Origin: Nitrososphaerota archaeon
GTDB lineage: Archaea > Thermoproteota > Nitrososphaeria > Nitrososphaerales > Gagatemarchaeaceae
Length of the DNA stretch: 23,359 bases
Reading direction: 5' to 3'
NCBI GenBank assembly: GCA_005877225.1
Contig: VBPK01000168.1
Location: forward strand, 1-23,359
In this document: piece after piece, positions 5,807 through 13,360 of the stretch
Layout: each line of letters starts with the position of its first letter
Position numbering within the stretch: the stretch's first letter is position 1
Position numbers and translations under genes: made by a program
Notes under the pieces: model-generated
Database searches by the model: none
What the model saw: the letters and a program-made list of their open reading frames with translations, nothing else
What the model was told of the DNA's origin: nothing

Positions 5807-6416
5807 ATGCCAGCGCTCCCGACTCGCGCCCTCCAGGCGACACGAAAGGAAGAGAAACCGATCATCAGGATACTAGGGATATCTGGCAGCGGTCGCAGGA
5901 GGTCGTATAACACCGCCCCTCCTCGAGGCGGCGAAGGAATTGCTACCTGAAGGCGCGGCTCTTGACGTGCACGACGTCTCCGCCTTTCCTCTCTTCAACC
6001 AGGACTTGGAGGTGGAGATTCCAGCCCCGATCAGAAGGTTCAAGGAAAAGGTCAGACGTGCCGACGCGATACTCTTCGCCACCCCCGAACACAACTACTC
6101 CATCTCCGCTGCGCTGAAGAACGCGATCGAATGGGGAAACAGGCCCGAGAAGGACAACTCGTGGGATGGCAAGCCCGCGGCGATCATGAGCGCTTCCACC
6201 TCCCCGAGGGGCGGGGCGAGAGCCCAGCTACACCTGAGGCAGATAATGGTGGACCTGAACATGTATCCGATCAACTCCCCCCAGCTGCTCTTGGCGAGGG
6301 CGCAGCAGCACTTCGACGCCAACATGAAACTGACTAACCTGGAGTTTCGAGGAATCCTTCGAGAGCTGCTCACCAGTCTGGTAGAATGGACACGCCGGCT
6401 TCGGAGCTCAGCTTGA
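5807..6416 (+). pseudogene. NAD(P)H-dependent FMN reductase, one-base frameshift
   Basis: From ATG 5807 the frame reads ...KPIIRILGISGSGRRRSYNTA, the flavodoxin-like phosphate-loop start of the FMN_red family (usual GSLRxGSYNTALL), then leaves frame at the CCCC run 5916-5919 and stops near 5953. Removing one C continues as ALLEAAKELLPEGAALDVHD and into the frame that runs to 6416, with the family signatures PEHNYSISAALKNAIEWGNR and GKPAAIMSASTSPRGGARAQ. The repaired protein has 202 residues, the usual length. Such enzymes reduce quinones, azo dyes, chromate or free flavin. TATA at 5774-5780 makes the start near-leaderless. It is either freshly inactivated or a sequencing artefact; nothing else looks decayed except a Gly-for-Leu change in the loop. 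Confidence 0.8.
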
Positions 6417-6558
6417 GCCCGGCCTCTTCTTCCATTCGCTCATTTGGGGGCCGGGTGCTCCAGGTGTCGGGCCTTCGCTGGTCAAGCAGATTTCTGGCCT
6501 AGTTCTCGAATCAAGCTCGTAGCCCATATTCCGCTTCAGACGGACGCCCCAAGAACGT

Positions 6559-6593
6559 GGAACGCCCGTTCCACAACGGGTTCCTTTTACAAA
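6559..6593 (+). promoter_or_regulatory. palindrome and TATA box of the secreted repeat protein gene
   Basis: GGAACG-CC-CGTTCC (6559-6572) is a perfect inverted repeat, followed by a third partial copy GGGTTCC (6578-6584) and a TATA-like TTTTACAA (6585-6592). The predicted transcript start is near 6612, at the proposed start codons. A site just upstream of BRE/TATA suits an activator. Confidence 0.4.
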
Positions 6594-6607
6594 CTGCCCG
6601 CGATACG

Positions 6608-7843
6608 ATGGGTATGATGTCGAAAAGACACAGCAGGATCGCGGGCGCAGCGGTAATGTCACTACTGCTCCTCGGTCTCGTACCTGTCTTCGCACAGTCG
6701 AACGAACCAAGCCAAACGGACAAGGCGACTATAATCATCCAAGTCGCACAGGCAGCCCACAGCTACACTGAGCAGCTCTTAGGAATAGCAAAGCAGCACC
6801 AAGTCAACACGACCAAGGCGGAGTCCCTCATCAGTTTGGGCGACCCTCTGCTCTCAAAGGCGCAGAGCGAGGTTAGCACAAACGCCACCCTCGCAATCAA
6901 AGATGCGATGGGCGCGATGCGTTACTACAGGGGCGCCGCGGAGTACGTCCAGTACGCTCTAGCAGGACCATCCGACCACCGAACTGACGACCGAAAGGCC
7001 GACCAGCTCGCTTACTTGAGGAAGGAAGTCCAGCACGCGGAAGCAAGAGCCGACCAGCTCCAGACGATGTTGACCAAGATCTGCAGCGCTCAGAGCAGCA
7101 CGACAAGTGGAGCAACGACGACTACCACAACTACCACAACCACAACTAGCGCAACGACGAGCGCTTGCTCTGACGGTCAGAGCAACCTTGGAACGGCCAA
7201 GTCGGACTTGGACCAAGCAGCGACGCTGCTCAAGTCGGACAACGTGAACGCGACGAGCGTCATCAGCCTCTTCAAGGATGCCCAGAAGCATATTTCAGCC
7301 GTCTACGCTGACATCAGCCAGATCGCCAAAGCCCGGAGAGCCCAGGAAGCAATCGCCTACATCCAGAATTACGCGGAGAAGCAGCTTGCGAAACTCCAGC
7401 AGGAGGTCGCCAAGATGAACTCCTCCGCAACCCAGCAGCAATACCAGCAGCAACTCACGCAGGCGCAGTCCCTTCTCGACGCTGCGGTTCAGGCCTTCCA
7501 GTCAGGCGACTTCGACACTGGAATGCACGACGCACGTCAGGCGATGCAGCTAATGCAGCAGGTTGCTCAAGGAATCAGGGGCGCGGTCTATGCCCAATAC
7601 ATTCAGAAAGAAATTGAGCCCAGGCTAGCGCAGTTGCAGGAGAAGGCCCAGAAAGCCAACCTGACTTCCTCTGTCAGCCAGGAGGTTCAATCGCAGCTCT
7701 CACAGGCGAAGTCACTTCTCGATGGGGCGATACAGTCGTTCCTATCCGGGAACTTCAAGACAGGCGAGCAGCAGGTGCAGCAGGCCGTTCAGCTGATGCA
7801 TCAGGTCATGCAAGAGATCGCGAGCAGCACGCATCACCCGTAA
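6608..7843 (+). CDS. secreted helical-repeat protein with Thr-rich loop
   Basis: ATG 6608 (or 6614/6617 in frame) begins a Sec signal peptide: basic start, hydrophobic core MSLLLLGLVPVF and AQ cleavage near residue 29. The mature 380 residues are almost wholly helical, Ala/Gln/Lys-rich, and contain repeated units of about 80 residues; two clear copies are residues 244-325 and 326-408 (Q-S-L-L-D-A-A-V-Q-A-F-Q-S-G-D-F vs K-S-L-L-D-G-A-I-Q-S-F-L-S-G-N-F), with weaker versions earlier. Between them lies a run of about 11 threonines flanked by the only two cysteines (C159, C187), suggesting a disulfide-closed, probably O-glycosylated loop. No anchor is visible, so it is secreted or held by partners. 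I do not recognise a family; an extracellular adhesin or scaffold is possible but inferred. A terminator hairpin follows. Confidence 0.75.
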   Translation: MGMMSKRHSRIAGAAVMSLLLLGLVPVFAQSNEPSQTDKATIIIQVAQAAHSYTEQLLGIAKQHQVNTTKAESLISLGDPLLSKAQSEVSTNATLAIKDAMGAMRYYRGAAEYVQYALAGPSDHRTDDRKADQLAYLRKEVQHAEARADQLQTMLTKICSAQSSTTSGATTTTTTTTTTTSATTSACSDGQSNLGTAKSDLDQAATLLKSDNVNATSVISLFKDAQKHISAVYADISQIAKARRAQEAIAYIQNYAEKQLAKLQQEVAKMNSSATQQQYQQQLTQAQSLLDAAVQAFQSGDFDTGMHDARQAMQLMQQVAQGIRGAVYAQYIQKEIEPRLAQLQEKAQKANLTSSVSQEVQSQLSQAKSLLDGAIQSFLSGNFKTGEQQVQQAVQLMHQVMQEIASSTHHP

Positions 7844-7871
7844 TCGACTCTGCTAGGAAAGACAGCGGTAG

Positions 7872-7908
7872 GAGGGTCATCCCGACCCTCAACCCTTCTT
7901 ATTTTCTC
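7872..7908 (+). terminator. hairpin with T-rich tail
   Basis: GAGGGTC (7872-7878) pairs with GACCCTC (7884-7890) around ATCCC, followed by a T-rich stretch to 7908. It lies 29 bases after the stop of the secreted protein gene. Confidence 0.6.
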
Positions 7909-7928
7909 ATCTCCGAGCCAGAGACTAT

Positions 7929-8126
7929 TCAGGGTGCATCCTGTGACATCCTCCCACGACTGAACTCGTGGGCTTCCAGCGGTGAGCATCTATTCTCGCC
8001 GCGTATAGTTCCTGCTTCAATGACCAGGCTTGCGACCCCAGTTGTCCGGGGCGGTAGAGGCCCAGTCTCGACAGGCTTGAGTTCGGGCATGTCCTGCCCT
8101 ACGTGTAGTTCCACGTTATCATATGC
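7929..8126 (-). pseudogene. tnpB: tnpB C-terminal remnant
   Basis: The minus-strand frame codes for VELHVGQDMPELKPVETGPL ... VIEAGTIRG ... SPLEAHEFSRG, which looks like the variable C-terminal tail of IS605 OrfB/TnpB proteins ('...PVET...EAGT...SP...'), running into the right-end hairpin. The catalytic RuvC-like domain and zinc finger are absent. The open frame extends upstream to 8219 through the left hairpin, but that part is not protein-like. Recognition is by memory of such tails, so moderate confidence. Confidence 0.55.
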
Positions 8127-8200
8127 CATTTTTGTATTCAAGCCCCGATGCGATTCATCCCACCGCTGAAGCCTGTGGGCTTTCTCGCTCACATCCTGTA
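7929..8200 (-). mobile_element. internally deleted IS200/IS605-type element
   Basis: On the minus strand two similar hairpins in the same orientation bound about 200 bases: AGCCCAC...TTCAG...GTGGGATG (stem 8175-8179/8159-8163) and AGCCCACGAGTTCAGTCGTGGG (stem 7966-7972/7953-7959, seven pairs). Subterminal hairpins on one strand, not inverted terminal repeats, are the mark of IS200/IS605 elements. Between them remains only the last part of a tnpB-like frame. The 3' end of tnpB normally overlaps the guide (omega) RNA, so the remnant keeps the segment from which such RNA would come, without the nuclease. Exact ends are uncertain. Confidence 0.6.
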
Positions 8201-8261
8201 ATCTCGACCAGAAATTCACAAGCCTTATCCTTCCGAAGCGAGGCGGATTAGTAGGTTAAAG

Positions 8262-9236
8262 TTGGATCGATACATCACAATATTTGCAGTCTCTCTCATG
8301 CTCCTGGTGTCGGTGGGGGGTGTATCGTATGCGCAACAGGCGAGTAGCGCCCCAAACTACACCATGACATCAACGAGCCTCATAATCTCAGGCGACGGCT
8401 CGACCGGAGTTAACCAGACCTTGAGCCTCCCGCAGAATGTCACGTCAGTAGGGCTTCCACTCTTCGCGAAGCAGGTCGGGAACGTTCTTGCAGTCAATCA
8501 GGATGGCTCTCCCGTATCTTACTCGATCGACGGAGGAAACATCACGCTCTATACGTTGGGAGCCACAAAAGTCTCGCTGTCGTACGACACGGACGCTCTG
8601 ACCACGAAGCAGGGAACCGTCTGGCAGATGTCATTTACCTCTCTCTCCGACACGTCACTGACCCTTCCCTTCGAGTCCACCCTCCTCTCCTTCTCCAGCA
8701 CTCCGACTTCGTTGTCGACGGTAAACGGTAGCCCATCCTTGGTGCTCTCGGCCGGCTCCTGGCAGGTCAGCTACGGTCTGCCGCTCTTAGGCTTCACCTC
8801 AACCAAAGCGAGTACGACGTCTACGGCAGCCACCATGACCACAGCTCGGTTGGGGGTTATCACCTCGACGTCCAGTACGCAGGGCGGGATTCCTGCTTCG
8901 AGCCCCACAGCTCAGGTATCCCCGCTCAGCATTGCCGCCATCCTCGGGTCAGCCGCCGTAGTCGCGGTCGCGGCTGCCTTGGTGAAGAAGGGAGGAACGG
9001 GAGGAGGCGGAGTGAGTGCGGCGCTCAGGTTCGATGACAAGGAGATTCTGCGTTTCGTGAAGGAGAAGGGAGGGAGGGCCATAGAGGCTGAGATCAGGCA
9101 ACGCTTCTCAATCCCCAGGACGAGCGCCTGGCGGCAGGCCAGGAGGCTGGAGAAGATGGGGTTCGTGAAGATCTCGAAGCTGGGAACCCAAAACCAGGTT
9201 GAGCTGGTGAGAGGGGACTTCGAGGGGCGGCTCTAG
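8262..9236 (+). CDS. membrane-anchored winged-helix regulator with extracellular sensor
   Basis: TTG 8262 starts a 324-residue protein with four parts: a signal peptide or first membrane helix (1-24, YITIFAVSLMLLVSVGG, then AQQ); a beta-rich, N-glycosylation-like extracellular domain (27-180, many N-x-T/S); a Ser/Thr-rich stalk (180-220) then one membrane helix (221-241, IAAILGSAAVVAVAAALV); and a cytoplasmic winged helix (about 256-318: DDKEILRFVKEKGG ... IPRTSAWRQARRLEKMGFVKI). This outside-in layout is known from archaeal DUF7345/DUF7343-type one-component regulators, in which an envelope signal would change DNA binding directly. A weak TATA (CCTTATCC, 8223-8230) and GTAGG before the TTG support the start. 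Target genes are unknown; the next gene downstream is a candidate. Confidence 0.7.
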   Translation: MDRYITIFAVSLMLLVSVGGVSYAQQASSAPNYTMTSTSLIISGDGSTGVNQTLSLPQNVTSVGLPLFAKQVGNVLAVNQDGSPVSYSIDGGNITLYTLGATKVSLSYDTDALTTKQGTVWQMSFTSLSDTSLTLPFESTLLSFSSTPTSLSTVNGSPSLVLSAGSWQVSYGLPLLGFTSTKASTTSTAATMTTARLGVITSTSSTQGGIPASSPTAQVSPLSIAAILGSAAVVAVAAALVKKGGTGGGGVSAALRFDDKEILRFVKEKGGRAIEAEIRQRFSIPRTSAWRQARRLEKMGFVKISKLGTQNQVELVRGDFEGRL

Positions 9237-9767
9237 CTCCCGATGAGGAAGCAGGGTATCCGCCACAGGTAGCGTTCAAGCGACGCGAAATCAGAGCCAG
9301 GGTTGGCTTGGCTCGAGCCGCGACGATGGGTAATTGTGCACTCGGGGTGGTTATTCTCGCCACTACAGCCGGTTCTTCCACTACCATGCTCCTCCTATCG
9401 AAAGGCTGTCCAAATCGTCATGGCCCATCAAGAGAATGAGGCAATTACAAAGCGCGGATTTTGAACGTCAAGGTCACCTTGGCCGGGGGTTGTGGACAAG
9501 AATCAGATGATACGGACGGAAAGGGTAGGTTAGAGCTAGACTCGAGACCTACCTACTGAGCGAAAGCAACTCAGATGTCATCGTTGCACATCGGGCCAAA
9601 CTCCTCGATGGGGATGGTGATTCAGCGGAAGATTGATATCCGAAATTGACTGCTCTTACAGGTCGCGAGACGAATGGATCGCGAGACTTCTCACCACCGA
9701 CGTCCTGAGGATTTGACAGAAGCTGAGTCCATAATCCAATTATACCAAAGACTTGAGTGTGAGAATA
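9237..9767. other. 530-base gap, no confident gene
   Basis: The only notable items are: a frame open from 9237 to 9432 (through ATG 9330) with one hydrophobic stretch (VVILATTAGSSTTMLLL), too weak to call; CAAGGT-C-ACCTTG (13-base inverted repeat near 9470); a hairpin GGTAGGT/ACCTACC (9524-9530/9547-9553); a 9-base direct repeat TCGCGAGAC at 9663 and 9679 (period 16); and the promoter of the next gene, CAATTATACC (9738-9747), centred 26 bases before ATG 9768. Confidence 0.5.
9738..9747 (+). promoter_or_regulatory. TATA box of the SpoIIM-like gene
   Basis: CAATTATACC centred near 9742 lies 26 bases before ATG 9768 and so predicts a leaderless transcript. Confidence 0.55.
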
Positions 9768-10523
9768 ATGGCCCAGAGCGCTGAGGAAGCAGGAACCTCT
9801 GAACAGCAACAACCGCAGCCGCAGCAGCAGCAACCGCAGCAGCAACCGCATCAACGGCGACAGAAAAATCTCGCCGGTGGACGCTTCGGTTCAAGGAGGC
9901 TCTTACTTTTCGTCACCGTCCTAGTGATCGAGCTCACGATCTTCTTCTTGGCAATGGCCATCCCTATGGACGCCACACAGCAGATGTCGAGCTATACGCA
10001 GTGGCAACAGATCGTCCAGTCGGTAAAAGGCCAGGGGCCGCTGGATGAGTTCTCTGGGATTTTCCTGAACAACGTTCGCATCGCGCTAATCGAGGCGGTC
10101 CCATTCGTCGGGCCGGTTTTCCTGGGCTACTCGCTCTTCTACTCCGGCGAAGTCGTCCAGGCTTTAGCGGTTTTGTCGCCCACTCCTGTCCCTCCCCTTA
10201 TTCTCGGTGCTGTGCTGTTCTTACTTCCCCACTCTTTGGTAGAATTCACAGGATATGCGGTGTCTGTGACGGCGGGGGTTATGCTCATCTGGGCCGGGAT
10301 AAAAAAGCGGCTAAGGATAGAGATCAGAGTCTACGCCAAGGAGGTCCTGGTCGCGGTGGGTGTGCTCCTCGTGGCGGCAGCGACGGAGACGTCGTTGGAC
10401 GTCTATCCAGACTTGGCGTTCGCTCTTTGGGTCCCGATTATCATCGGCATTGTTGTCATCTGGGTCTGGCTCCGCAGAGCTCATACTCGTCAGGGACAGG
10501 TCGCCCCCACCGTTCCGCTGTGA
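9768..10523 (+). CDS. SpoIIM-family (stage II sporulation protein M-like) membrane protein
   Basis: ATG 9768 is used because it lies exactly one leaderless distance after the TATA box; a TTG at 9753 is in frame but less likely. The 251-residue protein opens with a Gln/Pro-rich cytoplasmic tail (12 to 30, in which most residues are Q or P), then about five or six membrane helices. The middle part F-L-N-N-V-R-I-A-L-I-E-A-V-P-F-V-G-P and L-P-H-S-L-V-E-F-T-G-Y-A is the core signature of the SpoIIM/DUF95 family: an amphipathic 'NN' segment and a 'PH...E' motif in a membrane helix. Archaeal members are widespread and their role is unknown; none implies sporulation. The CAG/CAA-rich N-terminal coding tract is a repeat prone to length change. 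Confidence 0.75.
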   Translation: MAQSAEEAGTSEQQQPQPQQQQPQQQPHQRRQKNLAGGRFGSRRLLLFVTVLVIELTIFFLAMAIPMDATQQMSSYTQWQQIVQSVKGQGPLDEFSGIFLNNVRIALIEAVPFVGPVFLGYSLFYSGEVVQALAVLSPTPVPPLILGAVLFLLPHSLVEFTGYAVSVTAGVMLIWAGIKKRLRIEIRVYAKEVLVAVGVLLVAAATETSLDVYPDLAFALWVPIIIGIVVIWVWLRRAHTRQGQVAPTVPL

Positions 10524-10712
10524 AGACGTATGGATTGGCTGCACTTGCATATTCAAGCGAGTCCTGCCCGTTTCTTGGGACCTGCTGTGGCCCATTGACG
10601 AGGCGCGTTCCGGCTGCCATACGCGGGTCATGTTATCCATCGCGGCCATGAACGGAGGGCGCACAAGAAGAGAAACCTTGAAAAAAGCTGTTCCCTATCT
10701 TCGGTTTTGAAA

Positions 10713-11196
10713 CTAAGCGATATTAGGCCCGTAGAAAAACAACAAGCTAAACACAAGCGACGCGACCAACATACGTTTGAAGCCAACTCCGTAAGCGATT
10801 GAGGTTCCCCAAGCGACAAGAAGCCCTGACCAACCGACGAAAACTGCCTTGAAGGGGAAGGTCAGCCGAACCCCTGAGATTGAGTCAGCGCCAGTGTCGG
10901 AGCCACTTGGGAGAGAAGAAGGAGTAAGGCCGAATAGATGACAGCGGAATCGTGGAGAATCCGACCAAGACCGATGACTTGTTGAATCCGGCTTGACCTC
11001 CGGACAAACGAGCCACGACGTACATAACACTAGCCATGATGATCCAAAGCAGTAGCGCGGCAACGACTCCTCCCGCCGCAGCACTCGACTGAAGTGAACG
11101 CGAACATGGTTCGGCAATGATCTGCTCGTTATATCGATGCCCGCTGACATCTTCGCTTCCAAGAGTACGCCTTTGATTGGCATCAGTCGCCTCCAA
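10713..11196 (-). pseudogene. decayed Yip1-like membrane protein
   Basis: No single minus frame holds the whole protein, but pieces in order do. One frame gives SAAAGGVVAALLLWIIMASVMYVVARLSGGQAGF and VLVGFSTIPL; a second continues IYSALLLLLSQVAPTLALT; a third gives VFVGWSGLLVAWGTSIAYGVGF and the end LVFSLLFFYGPNIA. Together this follows the Yip1 pattern (helix, 'GG.G.F', 'G.S..P', helices, '..W...L...G....'). Single-base losses near 10947 and in the GGGG run near 10876-10873 would explain the shifts, and the N-terminal part also changes frame. Three breaks in under 500 bases suggest true decay. Start at ATG 11183 or ATG/GTG near 11196 is uncertain. Confidence 0.6.
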
Positions 11197-11198
11197 TT

Positions 11199-11505
11199 AC
11201 TAGGAGTCTTCGCTACAACGGTATCCTAATCGGTGTATCGGAAGGTTTCCTGTTCAGAGGACAAGTTCAGACTGGGCTTAACAGCTCTCAAAAAACGACG
11301 CTGATGAATGGCCGGGCGGACATTCGCCTTGGGACGATTCTCGCAACGGTTGCCCTCGCCTTCTTCCATTTTGGAAATATCTTCAACCTTCAGTTCGCCC
11401 TAACCTTCGGTACACTCGTTGGACACTTCTAGGACACAACGAACAATCTGCGGACCTCAATCATCATTCAGCTTCGCTTGATTTCTTGGGGTTCACCGAC
11501 ATGAG
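11199..11505 (+). pseudogene. fragment of a CPBP (CAAX-protease-like) membrane protease
   Basis: A frame from 11199 reads ILIGVSEGFLFRGQVQTGL ... VALAFFHFGNIF ... ALTFGTLVGHF then meets TAG (11430-11432). Beyond it the same and next frames give TNNLRTSIIIQLR and DFLGFTDM. This is the order of CPBP intramembrane proteases: the 'EE..FRG' motif (here S-E-G-F-L-F-R-G), 'F...H.' motif, 'G...TN-L...I..H...D' motif. The first Glu of the EE pair and the last His are replaced, there is a stop and a frameshift, and the N-terminal helices are missing, so it cannot be active. It lies head to head with the Yip1-like remnant. Together they mark a decayed segment of membrane genes. Confidence 0.65.
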
Positions 11506-11524
11506 GACCTATAGATAGGCTGCG

Positions 11525-11535
11525 ACTTATATATT
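11525..11535 (+). promoter_or_regulatory. TATA box of the ECF S-component gene
   Basis: ACTTATATATT (11525-11535) is a strong TATA match centred about 27 bases before GTG 11558, predicting a leaderless transcript. Confidence 0.65.
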
Positions 11536-11557
11536 CAGCAGAATTTTCTGCGTTTTC

Positions 11558-12325
11558 GTGGCTGACCTCAGGAGGGTGGCAGGCGCGGCAGTCTTTACCG
11601 CGTTCGTCGCGGCCGCCACGATGGCGATCAACGCGTACATAGCGGCGACCGGTGGCTACTTCAACGTCGGAGAGGTGATGGTCTACACAACGGCGCTTCT
11701 CATGGGACCGTACGTCGGCGCCTTCGCTGGCGGAGTTGGCTCCATGATTTCCGACCTCGCTCTGGCTCCTCAGTTTGCACCGGGGACGCTCGTGATCAAG
11801 GCGTGCGAGGGTTTCATCGTTGGATACCTCGGCAATCGCGCGCTCGGGGGCTTCACGACGAAGACCTGGAGGCTGATCAGCATCGCCCTCGGAGCGCTCG
11901 TTGGAGGCATTGTTGCGTGGGTTGGTACGACATACTTCTCGGGAGCTCTGCAGTTTTCGCTTGGAATTCAGAATTACACCCCAGTGCCGACCCTGACCTT
12001 CGAGGTCCCGCCAGCCTTCTGGCTGGGTCTCGCTGCGGTCGTCGTCGTCTTGATTGTGGCCGTCGGATTCTCCGTCGAGAGGAGGGTCGGGTGGCTATCT
12101 CTCTCCGTCCTCCTCGGGGGTTCGGAGATGGTGCTGGGCTACTTCCTCTACGAGACGCTTGTGCTCAGCCAGGCGGGAGCGACAGCGGAGGTCCCATTTA
12201 ACATCGCGCAAGCTGTGATAGGCTTGATCGTCTCAATCCCCCTCGTCCGAAGCATCAAGCGAGTCATCTCCAACCGTGGGGGTACCGCTATCGCGCAGCC
12301 ACCGCTGACGCCCGCAAACCCCTAA
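11558..12325 (+). CDS. ECF transporter substrate-binding (S) component
   Basis: GTG 11558 gives 255 residues with about six membrane helices. Family marks of ECF S components are seen: the N-terminal A-A-V-F-T-A-F-V-A-A-A motif, G-P-Y-V-G-A-F-A-G-G-V-G-S-M-I-S-D-L and A-P-G-T-L-V-I-K-A-C-E-G-F-I-V-G-Y-L. S components bind a vitamin or metal-like micronutrient and work with a shared T protein and two ATPases, none of which is coded nearby, as is normal for group II ECF systems. The substrate cannot be read from sequence. The protein is longer than most (180-200) because of an extra loop (YFSGALQFSLGIQNYTPVP) and an extra C-terminal helix pair. The AIR-synthase-like gene follows after 27 bases and may share the transcript. 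Confidence 0.75.
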   Translation: MADLRRVAGAAVFTAFVAAATMAINAYIAATGGYFNVGEVMVYTTALLMGPYVGAFAGGVGSMISDLALAPQFAPGTLVIKACEGFIVGYLGNRALGGFTTKTWRLISIALGALVGGIVAWVGTTYFSGALQFSLGIQNYTPVPTLTFEVPPAFWLGLAAVVVVLIVAVGFSVERRVGWLSLSVLLGGSEMVLGYFLYETLVLSQAGATAEVPFNIAQAVIGLIVSIPLVRSIKRVISNRGGTAIAQPPLTPANP

Positions 12326-12352
12326 TCCTCCCGTTCACCGAGTCAAGAAGGT

Positions 12353-13360
12353 TTGAAGCTCGCGCTGGGGAAGCTTCCACCGCAACTTCTACGAAAGTAT
12401 GTCCTGACCATGACTGGCGCGAAATCGAAGGAGCTTGTTCTGTCCCCAAGGGTCGGGCTCGACTTCGGCGTCGTGAAGCTTCGAAGCGGATTTCTAATCG
12501 TCTCCTCCGACCCCGTCACCGGCATCGCGAAGAACGTGGGACGTCACGCCGTCGTGGTCAGTGCCAATGACGTCGCGACTAGCGGCAATAGGGCCAGCTT
12601 CATGCAGTCCGTAATTCTCCTCCCGGAGAGGGTGGACGAGAGGACTGTGAAAGAGCTCACCTCGAAGATGGCCGACGCGGCAAAGCAGCTTGGCATCACC
12701 ATTGTTGGTGGTCACACAGAGGTGACCCCGGGGCTGGAGAGGCCAATCGTGATGACTACGGCGTTCGCGATCGCGCGATCGTTTGTCTCGGCAGGCGGCG
12801 CAAAGGCGGGAGACACCCTCATGATGACAAAGAGTGCAGGAATCGAAGGGACCGCCATCCTGGCGGAGGAGGCTGCCAGACGCGGAGCGAGCCCAACCAC
12901 TGTCAGGAGGGCCTCCCGCTTCTTCGATAGAATGAGTGTCGTCGATGATGCGGAGGGGGCTTTCGAGACGGGCTTCATTCACGCAATGCACGACTGCACA
13001 GAGGGCGGAGTTCTCGGTGCCGTCTACGAGATGGGGGTCGCATCGCGTATCGGAATAGAAGTCGATGAGGGCAAGATTCCCGTGGCCAGCGAGACCAGGG
13101 CGGTCTGCGCCGTCCTTGGAGTCGACCCGTTGAAACTGATAGGGTCGGGTGCTCTCCTGGTGGCGGTTGAGGGCGGCAAGGAAGAAGTGGTAAAAAGTGC
13201 GCTGTACCCTCTCGGCATCTCCGTCACCTCGATAGGAAGATTCCAAGCAGGGGAGCGGACGCTGATCCATGAAAAGGGAGGGCGGAGGACGTTAATCCGA
13301 GACTCTCCCACCGACGAACTCTGGAAGGTGGAGAGAACGGCTCACTTGGTCAGCACGTAG
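12353..13360 (+). CDS. AIR-synthase-related (HypE/ThiL/PurM superfamily) protein
   Basis: TTG 12353 starts a 335-residue protein with the two-domain plan of the PurM/HypE superfamily: an N-terminal ATP-binding half with S-A-N-D-V-A-T-S-G (residues near 70-80, the conserved 'ND.A..G' that binds Mg-ATP) and V-G-G-H-T-E-V-T (near 120), and a C-terminal half with M-H-D-C-T-E-G-G-V-L-G-A (near 205) and G-S-G-A-L-L-V-A. HypE makes the cyanide ligand of [NiFe]-hydrogenase, PurM makes purine precursor AIR and ThiL phosphorylates thiamine phosphate; this one has features closest to the HypE-like archaeal group, but no hydrogenase genes are near and the C-terminal HypE cysteine is not evident. The upstream vitamin-type ECF S component hints at a cofactor role (inference). 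Its end overlaps the convergent HxlR gene by 19 bases. Confidence 0.8.
   Translation: MKLALGKLPPQLLRKYVLTMTGAKSKELVLSPRVGLDFGVVKLRSGFLIVSSDPVTGIAKNVGRHAVVVSANDVATSGNRASFMQSVILLPERVDERTVKELTSKMADAAKQLGITIVGGHTEVTPGLERPIVMTTAFAIARSFVSAGGAKAGDTLMMTKSAGIEGTAILAEEAARRGASPTTVRRASRFFDRMSVVDDAEGAFETGFIHAMHDCTEGGVLGAVYEMGVASRIGIEVDEGKIPVASETRAVCAVLGVDPLKLIGSGALLVAVEGGKEEVVKSALYPLGISVTSIGRFQAGERTLIHEKGGRRTLIRDSPTDELWKVERTAHLVST

Noticed and set aside
9663..9687. TCGCGAGAC direct repeat as a CRISPR or iteron array
   Set aside because: Only two short copies with no further units.
9549..9894. Leu/Arg- and Ala/Val-rich minus frames over the SpoIIM start
   Set aside because: They are antisense readings of the CAG/CAA-rich Gln-coding tract.
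12494..13270. 258-residue open frame on the minus strand
   Set aside because: Shadow of the AIR-synthase-like gene; composition is unlike a protein.
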